A stretch of DNA of 64,000 nt, from contig JADJVH010000006.1 in NCBI GenBank assembly GCA_016716665.1, forward strand, positions 248,001 through 312,000. Direction: 5' to 3'. The DNA is from Candidatus Opimibacter iunctus (GTDB lineage Bacteria; Bacteroidota; Bacteroidia; Chitinophagales; Saprospiraceae). The translations under genes were made by a program, and so were the position numbers. The notes under the pieces are model-generated. The model did no database searches. It worked only from the letters and a program-made list of their open reading frames with translations, and was not told where the DNA came from. Below, piece after piece: positions 18,285-28,300 of this stretch. How positions within the stretch are numbered: position 1 is the first letter of the stretch; each line of letters opens with the position of its first letter.

Positions 18285-20495
18285 ATGAAGAATATAATAG
18301 TTGTCAGTTTTATTTTGAGTATTGCATTGCATCCGTGTATATGCATTTCTGCCCAGGACTATGCCAGCATTTTTGTTCCTTCATCTGAAGGGATACGTTC
18401 TGCTGAATTTACAGGATTAGTTGAAGTCTCAGGTGGTTTTATCGCAACAGGGCATATTGATACTTTCTATAATGGTGCGTTCGGAACCGGGAGGATATGG
18501 GCTGCTAAAGTCAGCACAGATGGTACTGTCATTTGGACCCGGTTTTTCAGGGATGTCAATCCTTCGCAATCATGGTGGGGCCGAAAAGCAGCTAACGCTG
18601 ATGAAGATGGAGTCTATATACTCGGAGACTACCAGGCACATAGTGGCTTTATCTTGAAACTTGACAAGAATGGGCAAATGGTTTGGAAAACAAATACAAT
18701 TGTTACACCAAATAATAGTTGGGCGAATGATCTAATCAGCACACCAGACGGAGGATGCCTGGCAGTTGGATATACGCAAAGCAGTGACACGGCAGCTTAT
18801 GTTAAGCTGGACAAGAATGGTGGTATTCTCTTCACTGGAAAATATAAGCCTGAAAGTGATCACAGCCTTCGTTTTTGCAGTGTCGACAAGGCGTTTGACG
18901 GCGGATATTATATAGCTGGTATCCAAAGGGAATTTATTCCCAAATGGAAGGAGCGTTTTCTGGTAGTAAAGATTTCAGAAGGTGGCCAGTTCTTATGGCG
19001 GAAGACGTTGCATGGCGGAAGTTTTGCGGAGGGTGATCAGAAGCAAAGCAATGCCTACTCGATCAGTGCTTTGCCCAATGGTGGCTTTGTGGCAGGTGGA
19101 CTGGTATACAAGGAAAACATCATCAACCAACAAGCCTTTTTAATGAGGGGAGATGACTACGGGGATACCCTTTGGACAAAAACCCTCTTCGAAGAGTTGT
19201 ATCCTTTTCCTGGAAATGGTGCTGACAATATTGTAGACAAAGTCGTAGTTAAGAATGATATTGTTTATGCAGAGTTTGTTGAATCAGATGGTTCATCTAC
19301 TGCAAAGAATTTCCTGGTATCCCTTGATGTTTTAGATGGACAGGTCAACTGGAAACAAACAGGGTATAAATTGAGTGATCAGCATTCAAGAAATTTTAGC
19401 CGTGTTTTGCAGAGCGGTCAGCCTTGTTTTATCGGTGGTGAGTTTTACATCGATTATCCAAAGCATGGCCTGATATTGACCACCACATCAGATGGCCTTT
19501 GGATACCTCCGACCATTGACAAATTTGAAGGCGGGGTAGATCAACCAGAGGTGATTACTCATGTGACTGCCCATATAAATGTCAAGCGTATTCTGCAGGT
19601 TAGCCGTGATGCTGATTTTAGTACAATAGCCTATGAGCAATCAGATATCACAAAGGATACTGTACATCTTGATCTGAGCTCACTTGAAGACGGAAAGTAT
19701 TATTTGCGTGCAGGCATTATAGGAGGATTGGGCAATACAATCTGGTCCGAGGGTATGGAAATATTTATGTTTTCTACCTTAAGCCTGAGATATGCAGTAC
19801 AGGTAACAGCCTACAGTACTCAATACGGGGGAGGTTGGTCTGCAAGCGAAGTCACAGGGCCACCAAATGTGTATCCTTCTTACGGTGATCATACGGGCAC
19901 ATGGGCTTCCTCCACAGCGGATGGGCAAAGGGAATATCTTGAATGTACATATAGCAATCCTGATAAGATAGCCGGGATAGTCATATTTGAAACCTTCAAT
20001 CCAGGCGCTGTAGATACCGTTTACGTTCGAAATCCTAATAGTCAACAGTGGGAAGTTGTTTATTCTGCAACAGCCTATCCTGCACCAGCAATTTCAAGGG
20101 CATTAGCTATCACCATCCCGGAGACATCATTTTCGGTCAGCGCTGTGCGCGTCGCATTCAATTCTCCCGCTGTTCCCGGATATAATGAAGTTGACGCAAT
20201 AGGATTAGTGCTTGCCACCGGAGTACCTACTTCAGATATTCAAAAATCCACGCCAGGGATAAAGATTTCTCCCAACCCGGCCAATAACAGGATTACGGTT
20301 TTATGGAATATTCCATTGAGCTCTGGCTGTTCATATTTCGTAAGTGATTTAAACGGAAGAAATCTCCTGTCTGGTGATGCAGCTCAGGGAATGACTGGAT
20401 GCGACATAGATATTTCCAGCCTGCCTACAGGAAGTTATATCGTCACTTTGGGGCACAACGGAGTGTATCGCGCCGGACCTTTTATCAAAGAATAA
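18285..20495 (+). CDS. Secreted protein with T9SS type A sorting domain
   Basis: 736 residues from the ATG at 18285. An upstream in-frame ATG at 18153 would place 44 non-signal residues in front of the clear signal peptide (MKNIIVVSFILSIAL to ISAQD). The first half (about 20-390) has repeated GGFIATGH-, GGCLAVGY- and GGFVAGGL-like segments, probably a propeller of the delta-60/PQQ-like kind. A strand-rich middle part follows, with a discoidin-like section around WASSTADGQREYLE. The last about 75 residues (KISPNPANNR to SYIVTLGHN) form a type A sorting domain directing export through T9SS. The role is unknown; enzymatic residues are not evident. Confidence 0.8.
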   Translation: MKNIIVVSFILSIALHPCICISAQDYASIFVPSSEGIRSAEFTGLVEVSGGFIATGHIDTFYNGAFGTGRIWAAKVSTDGTVIWTRFFRDVNPSQSWWGRKAANADEDGVYILGDYQAHSGFILKLDKNGQMVWKTNTIVTPNNSWANDLISTPDGGCLAVGYTQSSDTAAYVKLDKNGGILFTGKYKPESDHSLRFCSVDKAFDGGYYIAGIQREFIPKWKERFLVVKISEGGQFLWRKTLHGGSFAEGDQKQSNAYSISALPNGGFVAGGLVYKENIINQQAFLMRGDDYGDTLWTKTLFEELYPFPGNGADNIVDKVVVKNDIVYAEFVESDGSSTAKNFLVSLDVLDGQVNWKQTGYKLSDQHSRNFSRVLQSGQPCFIGGEFYIDYPKHGLILTTTSDGLWIPPTIDKFEGGVDQPEVITHVTAHINVKRILQVSRDADFSTIAYEQSDITKDTVHLDLSSLEDGKYYLRAGIIGGLGNTIWSEGMEIFMFSTLSLRYAVQVTAYSTQYGGGWSASEVTGPPNVYPSYGDHTGTWASSTADGQREYLECTYSNPDKIAGIVIFETFNPGAVDTVYVRNPNSQQWEVVYSATAYPAPAISRALAITIPETSFSVSAVRVAFNSPAVPGYNEVDAIGLVLATGVPTSDIQKSTPGIKISPNPANNRITVLWNIPLSSGCSYFVSDLNGRNLLSGDAAQGMTGCDIDISSLPTGSYIVTLGHNGVYRAGPFIKE

Positions 20496-20507
20496 GTTGG
20501 TGCTTAT

Positions 20508-20549
20508 AAAAAAGAACAATGGTGGTCATGACCACCATTGTTCTTTTTT
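20508..20549. terminator. Perfect 42-bp palindrome, bidirectional terminator
   Basis: AAAAAAGAACAATGGTGGTC is followed by its complement through a TCATGA centre and ends in a T run on both strands. It sits between convergent genes, 12 bp after the T9SS cargo stop and 62 bp from the CBS gene stop, as expected for a shared terminator. Confidence 0.88.
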
Positions 20550-20611
20550 ATGTATTCAGCCACAATGAATTGAGCATTTGCCCACGCATGCACAAACAGG
20601 CGTTTCCTTTA

Positions 20612-21043
20612 TCAGCTTGAAATATATTTTTCCAGGAATTGAATGTGTTCTTTTTGCTCCATCATGATCGCATTGACAATATCACCGATGCTCAGCATCC
20701 CGATGACTTTGGACCCATGCATGACCGGTAGGTGACGTATGTGCTTGTCGCTAAAGAGCTGCATGCAGTCTTCCATGTTCATGTCGGGAGTGACTGTGTA
20801 GACATTGCCGGTCATCACTTCAGTGACCGGAGTGGTTTTTGCTTTACGCCCCATGATGATGCCTTTCCTGGCATAATCTCGCTCGGAGAAAATGCCTACC
20901 AGTTTCTCATTTTCCACCACCATTACAGCACCAATATTCTCTTTAGCCATCAGGTCAAGTGCATCAATGACCATCGCATCAGGCGATAGGGACAATACCC
21001 TGTTCATCTGTTTTCCATCGAGCAATTTTTTTACGGAGATCAT
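20612..21043 (-). CDS. CBS-domain pair protein
   Basis: 143 residues made of two CBS domains only: about 12-65 (SPDAMVIDALDLMAKENIGAVMVV) and about 78-133 (VTEVMTGNVYTVTPD with KHIRHLPVM and GMLSIGDIV). Such stand-alone modules bind adenosine nucleotides and often report energy state to a partner. No partner domain is fused, and the divergent neighbour is an ArfB-like gene. The target is therefore unknown. Confidence 0.9.
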   Translation of the reverse strand: MISVKKLLDGKQMNRVLSLSPDAMVIDALDLMAKENIGAVMVVENEKLVGIFSERDYARKGIIMGRKAKTTPVTEVMTGNVYTVTPDMNMEDCMQLFSDKHIRHLPVMHGSKVIGMLSIGDIVNAIMMEQKEHIQFLEKYISS

Positions 21044-21176
21044 AGTTAAAAGGCTTAAAAGTTAGTAAAACCGGCTGCCACGCTTACATCAAATTCACAT
21101 GCTTAAGATAAGGCAAATATTTGAAGTATTCAAATATATTTATACGTATTGTGTCGGATTTTCGGGCTGATCACCT

Positions 21177-21207
21177 TTTCCAATGCGCCCGCTTGCCCTT
21201 ATCTTTG
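21177..21207 (+). promoter_or_regulatory. Candidate promoter of the tandem ArfB-like genes
   Basis: TTTC at 21177-21180 (one mismatch from TTTG) is followed after 19 bp by TATCTTTG at 21200-21207, an exact TAnnTTTG match. The first ArfB-like ATG is at 21243, leaving a leader of roughly 30 nt. Confidence 0.5.
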
Positions 21208-21242
21208 TATCCATAGTATTCCTGAATATAAAATTGGATATC

Positions 21243-21644
21243 ATGGATTGGAATGTAATCGTTAAGGAGATCAAGTATAGCTTCAGCAAGCCATCAGGAG
21301 CAGTGGATCAGCATGGCAGTAAAATGGAAACCCGTGTCAAGCTGCAATTTGACCTGCCTAAGTCAAAGGGTCTATCCCCCGAGGAAAAAAGTATAGTTGC
21401 CCATAAGTTTGACCACATTGTCAGCAAGAGGGGCATACTCCAGTTAAATGCTTCACGGGACAGGTCACAGCTGGCTAACCGGAAATATGTCACAGAGCGC
21501 TTTCAGGATATGCTCACCGAACTTTTCAAGCAAGTACCGAAGCGGGTACCTACTAAACGACCTAAGACTGGCAATGAGGGTCGGCTGAAGGTAAAGCACG
21601 AAGTAGCTGCAAGGAAAATCGGTAGAAGGAAGCCTGAATTGTAA
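21243..21644 (+). CDS. ArfB-like protein lacking the GGQ motif (non-catalytic release-factor paralogue)
   Basis: 133 residues from the ATG at 21243. It aligns along its whole length with the gene that follows: MDWNVIVKEI against MDWNLILAEL, and ETRVKLQFD against ETKVECMFD. At the place of the catalytic GGQ it reads Val21-Asp22-Gln23 (codons 21303-21311), so both glycines needed for peptidyl-tRNA hydrolysis are gone. The conserved HVNK next to it is HGSK. The basic C-terminal tail that enters the mRNA channel is partly kept (PTKRPKTGN, ARKIGRRKPEL). It probably binds ribosomes without hydrolysing peptidyl-tRNA. It could also be a decaying duplicate. Confidence 0.8.
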   Translation: MDWNVIVKEIKYSFSKPSGAVDQHGSKMETRVKLQFDLPKSKGLSPEEKSIVAHKFDHIVSKRGILQLNASRDRSQLANRKYVTERFQDMLTELFKQVPKRVPTKRPKTGNEGRLKVKHEVAARKIGRRKPEL

Positions 21645-21669
21645 ACATTAATTAGATCAAACACCTGTT

Positions 21670-22071
21670 TTGGATTGGAACCTGATCCTAGCTGAATTAT
21701 CTTTTCGAACCAGCCGTAGCTCCGGGGCCGGAGGTCAGCACGTTAATAAGACAGAGACTAAGGTGGAATGCATGTTTGATGTCATGTCCTCTTTCGGATT
21801 GACTGAAGCGGAGAAGGGGATCATCTTTGAAAAACTCGCACCTCGGATCAATGATGAAGGGATACTTGCTGTAACCTCTCAAAAGGAGAGATCCCAGCTA
21901 TCAAACAAGGAGCATACCATCGAGCGGCTGCAAGCCTTATTGAGCAAGGCCCTTGCACCCACGATCAAGCGTGTCAAAACCAAGCCTACTGCGGGATCTG
22001 TAGAGGAGAGGTTGCAGGAAAAGAAAAGAATGTCCGAGAAGAAAGAGTTGAGAAGAAGGCCTAAGCCTTAA
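21670..22071 (+). CDS. arfB: ArfB/YaeJ-type peptidyl-tRNA hydrolase, stalled-ribosome rescue
   Basis: 133 residues. The start is a TTG at 21670, which matches the MDWN start of the paralogue; no ATG is available before the GGQ. The intact catalytic loop is Gly21-Gly22-Gln23 in SSGAGGQHVNKTETKVE, followed by ILAVTSQKERSQLSNKE, standard for the family. The C-terminal tail (KRVKTKPTAGSVEERLQEKK and the basic end) is the ribosome mRNA-channel anchor. It frees ribosomes stalled without a stop codon. It lies 25 bp after its GGQ-less copy, in the same transcript. Confidence 0.92.
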   Translation: MDWNLILAELSFRTSRSSGAGGQHVNKTETKVECMFDVMSSFGLTEAEKGIIFEKLAPRINDEGILAVTSQKERSQLSNKEHTIERLQALLSKALAPTIKRVKTKPTAGSVEERLQEKKRMSEKKELRRRPKP

Positions 22072-22192
22072 CAGGATCTTTCACTCAGTTTCTTAGTTGT
22101 ATCCTGTATTTCCCGATAGCAGGAATATTATTTTTCAGGAAAGGCGTAAACTTTTGAACCATCGAAAGTTTCTTATGTTTACACCCTCATTA

Positions 22193-22804
22193 ATGACTAC
22201 TTCTTCACAAGACATCAACTGGATTGACCGCGTAGAAAACCTTTTCCTGCGCTTTGGTATCAAGAGTATCACCATGGATGATGTGGCCGCTGATCTGGGG
22301 ATATCCAAGAAGACCCTGTACCAGATGGTTGAGAGCAAGGATGATCTGGTAATCAAGGTGTTGGAGCAGCATATCTCAAGAGAAAAATCAAAGTGCCTCA
22401 ATCTGGCTTCAAAGGCTCCAAACGCCCTGGAAGAGATCTTTATCATCCTGGATTCTAATTCCCAGGAGATGGCACAGATGAAGACCAATATTGTCAATGA
22501 TCTCCAGAAATACCACAGGGCTGGATGGGAGATGATCCAGAAATTCCATTTCGATTTTGTTTTTAAGGTGATCCGGGAGAATCTGCTGAGAGGACGTAAG
22601 GAAGGCCTCTACCGGGAGGATTTTGACATCGATATCCTTGCCAAACTTCACCTTGCTGCTGCCTTCAACTTGTTTGACCCTGATTTGTTTCCGGACGGAG
22701 CTAACTCCAAAGTGGTGCTCCTCAACGAATATATGATGCATTACCTCCATGGTATTGTTTCCCCCAAAGGACTTACCTATCTATTAAAAAAGAAACTTTC
22801 CTGA
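22193..22804 (+). CDS. TetR/AcrR-family transcriptional regulator of the efflux operon
   Basis: 203 residues from the ATG at 22193; an ATG at 22175 is possible. The N-terminal helix-turn-helix is clear: IKSITMDDVAADLGISKKTLYQ followed by KDDLV. The helical C-terminal domain would bind the ligand. It ends 1 bp before the TolC-like gene, so it is the first gene of the efflux operon and probably represses it, as is usual for TetR-RND loci. Confidence 0.88.
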   Translation: MTTSSQDINWIDRVENLFLRFGIKSITMDDVAADLGISKKTLYQMVESKDDLVIKVLEQHISREKSKCLNLASKAPNALEEIFIILDSNSQEMAQMKTNIVNDLQKYHRAGWEMIQKFHFDFVFKVIRENLLRGRKEGLYREDFDIDILAKLHLAAAFNLFDPDLFPDGANSKVVLLNEYMMHYLHGIVSPKGLTYLLKKKLS

Positions 22805-22805
22805 C

Positions 22806-24107
22806 ATGTACAGAAAATTTGCCCCGCTGCTCATACTTTTTGCTTCCTGGTTTTCACTGGCCGGACAGGAGAGCATGAGTCTTTCCGATTGTATGGAGTA
22901 CGCCCTGGCCAACCACTCGGATATCCGGATTGCTGAACTCAATATGAAAGATGCCCAATGGCAGATCAAGGAGAATAGTGCCATTGCCTATCCACAGATC
23001 AATCTCGGTGTGAATGCAAACCGCTTTCTGCTTCAACCGGCACTCCCTACCGAGGCGTTAGGATTTGGTGAGCCGGGGCAGAAAATAACGTTTGCACTCA
23101 AGAATGATATTGGTGCAAGCCTTTCTGTAAACCAGATACTGTTTAACAACCAATACCTGGCGACCATAAAAGCTGCAAAGATGTACAAGGATTTTTCGGC
23201 AATTCAGTACAGAGGCGTAGTTGAAAAATTGCGTAACAAAGTCACCGATGCCTATATCCCTGCGCTTGTAGTGGCAGAAGCCATACGCATTCTCGATAAG
23301 AATATTGAGGCCCAGGATAAGCTGGTCTTCGAGACAAAAGCTAATTATGATGCTGGATTCGTGGAGCAGTTGGATGTGGATAGGCTGCAATATTCCCTTT
23401 CTGACTTTAGGACTGACCGGGAAGCACTCATACGTCAGCGTGATAAGCTTACAGATGTGTTGAAGTTTACCATGAATATGCCTAATAAGCAGGAAATCGT
23501 CCTGGAGGATGATGTGGATAAGTTACTGGCCATTTACGGTGATATTGACATCACAGAGCAAATAAACTACATGAACAGGCCTGATTATGTGGCTAGTCTC
23601 AAGGGAATGGAACTGATCGATATCCAGACTGATGCCTTGAGAAAAGACTGGTGGCCGATATTGTCTGTGTTTGGGTCTTATGATCCCTCCTACCAGGGTA
23701 ATGAGCACCTGTATTGGATCCCATCTTCGATGGTAGGCTTGCAGATGACGATGCGTATCTATGACGGAGGCTATTATAAAGCAAAGGAAGAGCGTTCGAT
23801 GATCCAGTCCCTGAAAGCTCAGGAACAGAATAGGTTATTGACGATGTCTTATGATCTCCAACTGGAAACCGCCCGTAAAGACTATTTCAGTACCAGGCAA
23901 AAGATGGAGGATCAGCAGCGCAACCTTGATCTGGCCCAACGCATATTCGATACCTCGGAAACTAAGTTCAGGCAGGGTCTTGGTTCCAGTTTTGAAGTGA
24001 CACAAGCCCAGGCTGGATTGTACAGATCTCAGGCCAATCTGATCAACGCCCGCTTTGATTACCTCAAGTCCCTTGTAGCCTTTAAGCAGGCATTGGGCAA
24101 AAACTAA
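22806..24107 (+). CDS. TolC-family outer-membrane efflux protein
   Basis: 433 residues with a signal peptide ending near WFSLAGQ. Two halves of long coiled-coil helices alternate with short strand segments: LSLSDCMEYALANHSDIRIAEL-like and KLRNKVTDAYIPALVV in the first, QNLDLAQRIFDTSETKFRQGLGSSFEV in the second, the usual TolC duplication. It forms the trimeric outer-membrane duct for the adaptor and RND pump encoded next. Confidence 0.92.
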   Translation: MYRKFAPLLILFASWFSLAGQESMSLSDCMEYALANHSDIRIAELNMKDAQWQIKENSAIAYPQINLGVNANRFLLQPALPTEALGFGEPGQKITFALKNDIGASLSVNQILFNNQYLATIKAAKMYKDFSAIQYRGVVEKLRNKVTDAYIPALVVAEAIRILDKNIEAQDKLVFETKANYDAGFVEQLDVDRLQYSLSDFRTDREALIRQRDKLTDVLKFTMNMPNKQEIVLEDDVDKLLAIYGDIDITEQINYMNRPDYVASLKGMELIDIQTDALRKDWWPILSVFGSYDPSYQGNEHLYWIPSSMVGLQMTMRIYDGGYYKAKEERSMIQSLKAQEQNRLLTMSYDLQLETARKDYFSTRQKMEDQQRNLDLAQRIFDTSETKFRQGLGSSFEVTQAQAGLYRSQANLINARFDYLKSLVAFKQALGKN

Positions 24108-24156
24108 AACAATCATCATCACATCATCTGAATTCTGTAAATACAATCTTCTATTC

Positions 24157-25290
24157 ATGAAAAATTTTATTACCACAAAACATATATCTGCAGCCATCAT
24201 TGTGGTCACCCTTATGGCGTGTGGCACTAAGCCAAATGCTGATGATCCGATGGCTCAGTTGGCTTCACTCAAGGAGCAGAAAACGGCACTGGATGCCCAG
24301 ATCACTGAACTTGAAAAGCAACTGGAAGCCAAGGGCCTGATTGAAAAGAAATTCCATTCTGTGGAATTAAAGGAAATTACTGAAAGCCCCTTCAGGCATT
24401 ATATCGATCTGCAAGGCAGGGTGGATGCCTCTGAAAGTGTCACAGCTACTTCAAAGATGCCCGGTGCATTGAAGAGGGTGTATGTGGACAATGGCGATTA
24501 TGTAAAGAGCGGGCAACTCCTGGCTGAGATAGAGGATGCTGTCCTACAAAAAAATATGGCGGAACTCGAAGGTCAGTTGGTAGTGGTTAATGATTTGTAT
24601 AACCGACAGAAATCCCTTTGGGACCAGAATATAGGTTCCGAAGTGCAGTACATACAGGCAAAGAACAATAAAGAATCATTGGAGCGCTCTATGGCTACAT
24701 TAAGGGAGAATATGGCCATGACAAAAATTTATGCGCCTACTTCCGGAACTGTGGATATGGTGATGCTGAAACAAGGGCAGGCGATATCACCAGGTTTACC
24801 ATTGTGCAATATCCTCAATCTGAGTGATCTCAAGATTGTTGGTTCTGTCACAGAAGCCTATGCTTCAAAAGTCAAGCAGGGAGATATTGTTCAGGTATAT
24901 TTTCCTGACATGGATAAAGAAATTACTACAAAGGTAACCTATGTCAGCAAGAGCATCAACCAGGTCTCCAGGACGTTCAGTATTGAGTGTGCCTTATCAC
25001 AGGGGGATTACCGGGCCAATCAGATTGCGGTTATGAAGATTGTAGATTACCAGAATACTAAGGCAATTTCGATTCCTGTCAATTTTATACAAACAGGGGA
25101 GGAAGGGGATTTTGTTCTGGTCGCTGAAAAGACCGGGGTGGAACAACAAGCCATTGTGAAAAAAGCTCTTGTTAAGCAGGGACAAAACTATAATGGGTAT
25201 GTTGAAATCCTGAACGGACTCAAGGCAGGAGATATGCTGATTGCCACAGGTTTCCAGGATGTTAATCTAGGCGAAACGGTAATCTTCTAA
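24157..25290 (+). CDS. RND efflux periplasmic adaptor subunit (lipoprotein)
   Basis: 377 residues. The N-terminal leader ends in a lipobox, LMAC at residue 22, so the protein is lipid-anchored. A short coiled coil (about 30-65, LKEQKTALDAQITELEKQ) comes before the barrel-sandwich/lipoyl domain (VTATSKMPGALKRVYVDNGDYVKSG), then the alpha-hairpin, a second lipoyl half (KIYAPTSGTVDMVMLKQGQAI) and the beta-barrel and membrane-proximal domains. It links the RND pump to the TolC-like duct. It lies 49 bp after the TolC gene. Confidence 0.93.
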   Translation: MKNFITTKHISAAIIVVTLMACGTKPNADDPMAQLASLKEQKTALDAQITELEKQLEAKGLIEKKFHSVELKEITESPFRHYIDLQGRVDASESVTATSKMPGALKRVYVDNGDYVKSGQLLAEIEDAVLQKNMAELEGQLVVVNDLYNRQKSLWDQNIGSEVQYIQAKNNKESLERSMATLRENMAMTKIYAPTSGTVDMVMLKQGQAISPGLPLCNILNLSDLKIVGSVTEAYASKVKQGDIVQVYFPDMDKEITTKVTYVSKSINQVSRTFSIECALSQGDYRANQIAVMKIVDYQNTKAISIPVNFIQTGEEGDFVLVAEKTGVEQQAIVKKALVKQGQNYNGYVEILNGLKAGDMLIATGFQDVNLGETVIF

Positions 25291-25366
25291 TCCCGTAGAC
25301 TTTTTTTGATTGCCCTAACCATTCATTATTTTCAATAAAGCTAGTGAATAGCTTATTTCTTCCGCT

Positions 25367-28300
25367 ATGAAAGAATTTAAACTTACCTCGTGGTCTATTG
25401 ATAACCGGACAGTAATTTTCATCGTTACGGTGTTAATCACCCTTGCAGGTATAATGGCCTACAATGCCATACCGAAGGAGCAGTTTCCGGACGTGACCGT
25501 TCCACAGATCTTTGTGACCACTATTTATCCCGGAGCCTCTCCGCTGGATATGGAGCAACTGGTGACAAAGCCAATAGAAAAGCAGTTGAAAGGATTGAGT
25601 GGTGTGAAGAAGATCACCTCTTCGTCTGTCCAGGATTTTTCTAACATCATTGTTGAGTTCAATACCAACCTTGATGTAGCTCAATGCAAGCAGAAGGTTA
25701 AAGATGGTGTAGATAAGGCCAAGCGTGACCTGCCTACTGACTTGCTGGATGATCCGACCATCACAGAGTTTGATATCTCAGAGATTCCGATCATGAATAT
25801 CAATATTGCAGGTGATTACAGTCTTGACAGGTTAAAGGATTATGCCGATAAAGTTCAGGATCAGGTTGAAGAGCTGCGTGAAATTACCCGTGTGGATATG
25901 ATCGGTGCCCTTGACAAGGAAGTGCAGATCAATGTCGACAAGTATAAAATGACAGCGGCCAAACTGACCTTCAGGGATATTGAAACAGCCCTGGCGTATG
26001 AGAATAAAACGATTTCAGCAGGTAATGTTGATATCGGGGGCATGACAAGGTCAGTATCCATCAGGGGGGATTTCAAGAATGTGGAGGAAATCCAGAACAT
26101 GGTCATCATGTCCCAGTCAGGTGCGATGATGTATCTCAAGGACATTGCTGACGTACGGATGGGGCATGAGGACCAGGAGAGTTTCAGTCGACTCAACACA
26201 CGTAATGTGATTTCGCTCAATGTCATCAAGCGAACTGGTGAAAACCTGATTGAAGCTTCAGATAAAATCAAAGTCATTGTAGAGGACCTTAAGAAGAATG
26301 GGTTTCCGGAGAATCTTGAAGTGACCATCACCGGCGATCAAAGCCGGGCTACGAGGGTTACACTGCATGATCTGATCAACACCATTATTATCGGATTTAT
26401 CCTCGTGACGGTCATCCTGATGTTTTTCATGGGACTCACGGATGCCATTTTTGTCGCATTGTCGGTTCCATTGTCTATGTGTATTGCTTTTATGGTACTT
26501 CCTGCACTGGGCTTTACCTTGAATTTTATAGTCTTGTTTGCGTTTCTCCTGGCCCTTGGAATTGTTGTAGATGATGCGATCGTGGTCATGGAAAACACGC
26601 ATCGTATCTATCATGACGAGCCCAAGCTAACGATCATACAGGCTGCAAAAAAAGCTGCAGGGGAAGTATTCCTGCCGGTTTTATCAGGTACGGCAACCAC
26701 ACTTGCCCCTTTCTTTCCATTAGTGTTCTGGGGAGGTATTTTTGGTAAGTTCATGCACTACCTTCCGGTCACGGTCATCATTACCCTTACAGCTTCTTTG
26801 CTTGTAGCCTACGTCATCAATCCTGTATTTGCAGTATGGTTTATGGGAGATCCTGTGCATGAAGGCAAAGTAATTGATCCGGTCAAGCAGAAAAGAAAGA
26901 AGATTTTCGGATATACCCTCCTGGTGCTGACTACAGCAGCATTCTACATGTCAGGCAATTTCGCCATGGGTAATTTTGTGATTTTCTGTGTCCTTTTTGG
27001 GGTGCTGTACAAGTTTGTCCTGTCAAAGGGAGTGAAGTGGTTCCAGGTAAATGGGTGGCCCGCAATTCAAAACAGGTATGCAGGATTTCTCACCTGGGCG
27101 TTACGTCATCCATGGTCATTACTGATAGGGATGACAGTTCTTCTCTTTGCATCATGTGGCATCACTTTATCACGTCAGTCAAACATTGTCTTGTTTCCAA
27201 AGGCCGATCCAAATTTCATCTATGTATACATGACCCTGCCTGTCGGTACCGATGTCAATGTCACGGATTCGCTGACACGTGTGATGGAATCTAAGGTCAT
27301 TGAAACACTGGGTGAGAATAACCCAATTGTTGAATCGGTGATCAGCAATGTGGCTTTAGGTGCATCCGAAGACCGGTTTGATCGCGCAGCCACCTCCAAT
27401 AAAGGAAAAGTTGGAGTAGCCTTTGTGGAATTTGGGAAGCGGAATGGCATAAGTACGAAGGATTATATGGATAAGATCCGGAAAGCTACTCATGGCGTAA
27501 TTCCCGGAGCAGAGATTGTCGTAGACCAGGAAGCAGGTGGACCTCCAACCCCAAAGCCTATTTCTGTGGAAATCATAGGAGAGGATTTCGCCAAATTGAC
27601 GGCCGCTTCTAAACTTGTAAAGCATTATCTGGACTCACTGCAGATACCGGGAGTCGAAGAATTGAGAAGCGACCTGATCGTCAGCAAGCCAGAGATCAGT
27701 ATTCAGATAGACCGCGACCGCGCAAACAGGGAAGGCATCAGTACACTTCAGATTGGATCTGAATTCAGGACTGCTATATTGGGCAGAGAGGCCACTAAGT
27801 TTAAAGACGGTGAAGACGAGATACCAGTGATGATTCGCTTGAAAGAGGATCAACGGACCAATATCAATGCTGTAGAAAATCTCAACATCACCTTCAGGGA
27901 TATGAACATGGGAGGGGTCCTGCGCTCTGTTCCAATGGGTGCACTGGCTAATGTCAAATACACCAATACCTTTGGTGGTGTCCGCAGACAGGATCTCGAT
28001 AGGATCGTGACCATATCTTCAAACATTACAGCTGAATACAGACCTAAGCAAACCCAGGTGGTTAATGCAGTGAAAGCTGCCATCTCGCAACTCCCTCCCC
28101 AGGATGGTGTGGTCATTGGCTTTGCCGGCGAAGATGCTGAAATGATGGATGCTGTTAATTTTCTTGGCAGGTCATTGGTTATTTCTGTCTTTATCATTCT
28201 CCTGATCCTCGTCGCGCAGTTCAATTCGATCGGCAAGACACTCATCATCATGACAGAAGTTATTTTCTCTGTCATCGGGGTGCTGCTTGGCATGGCTATA

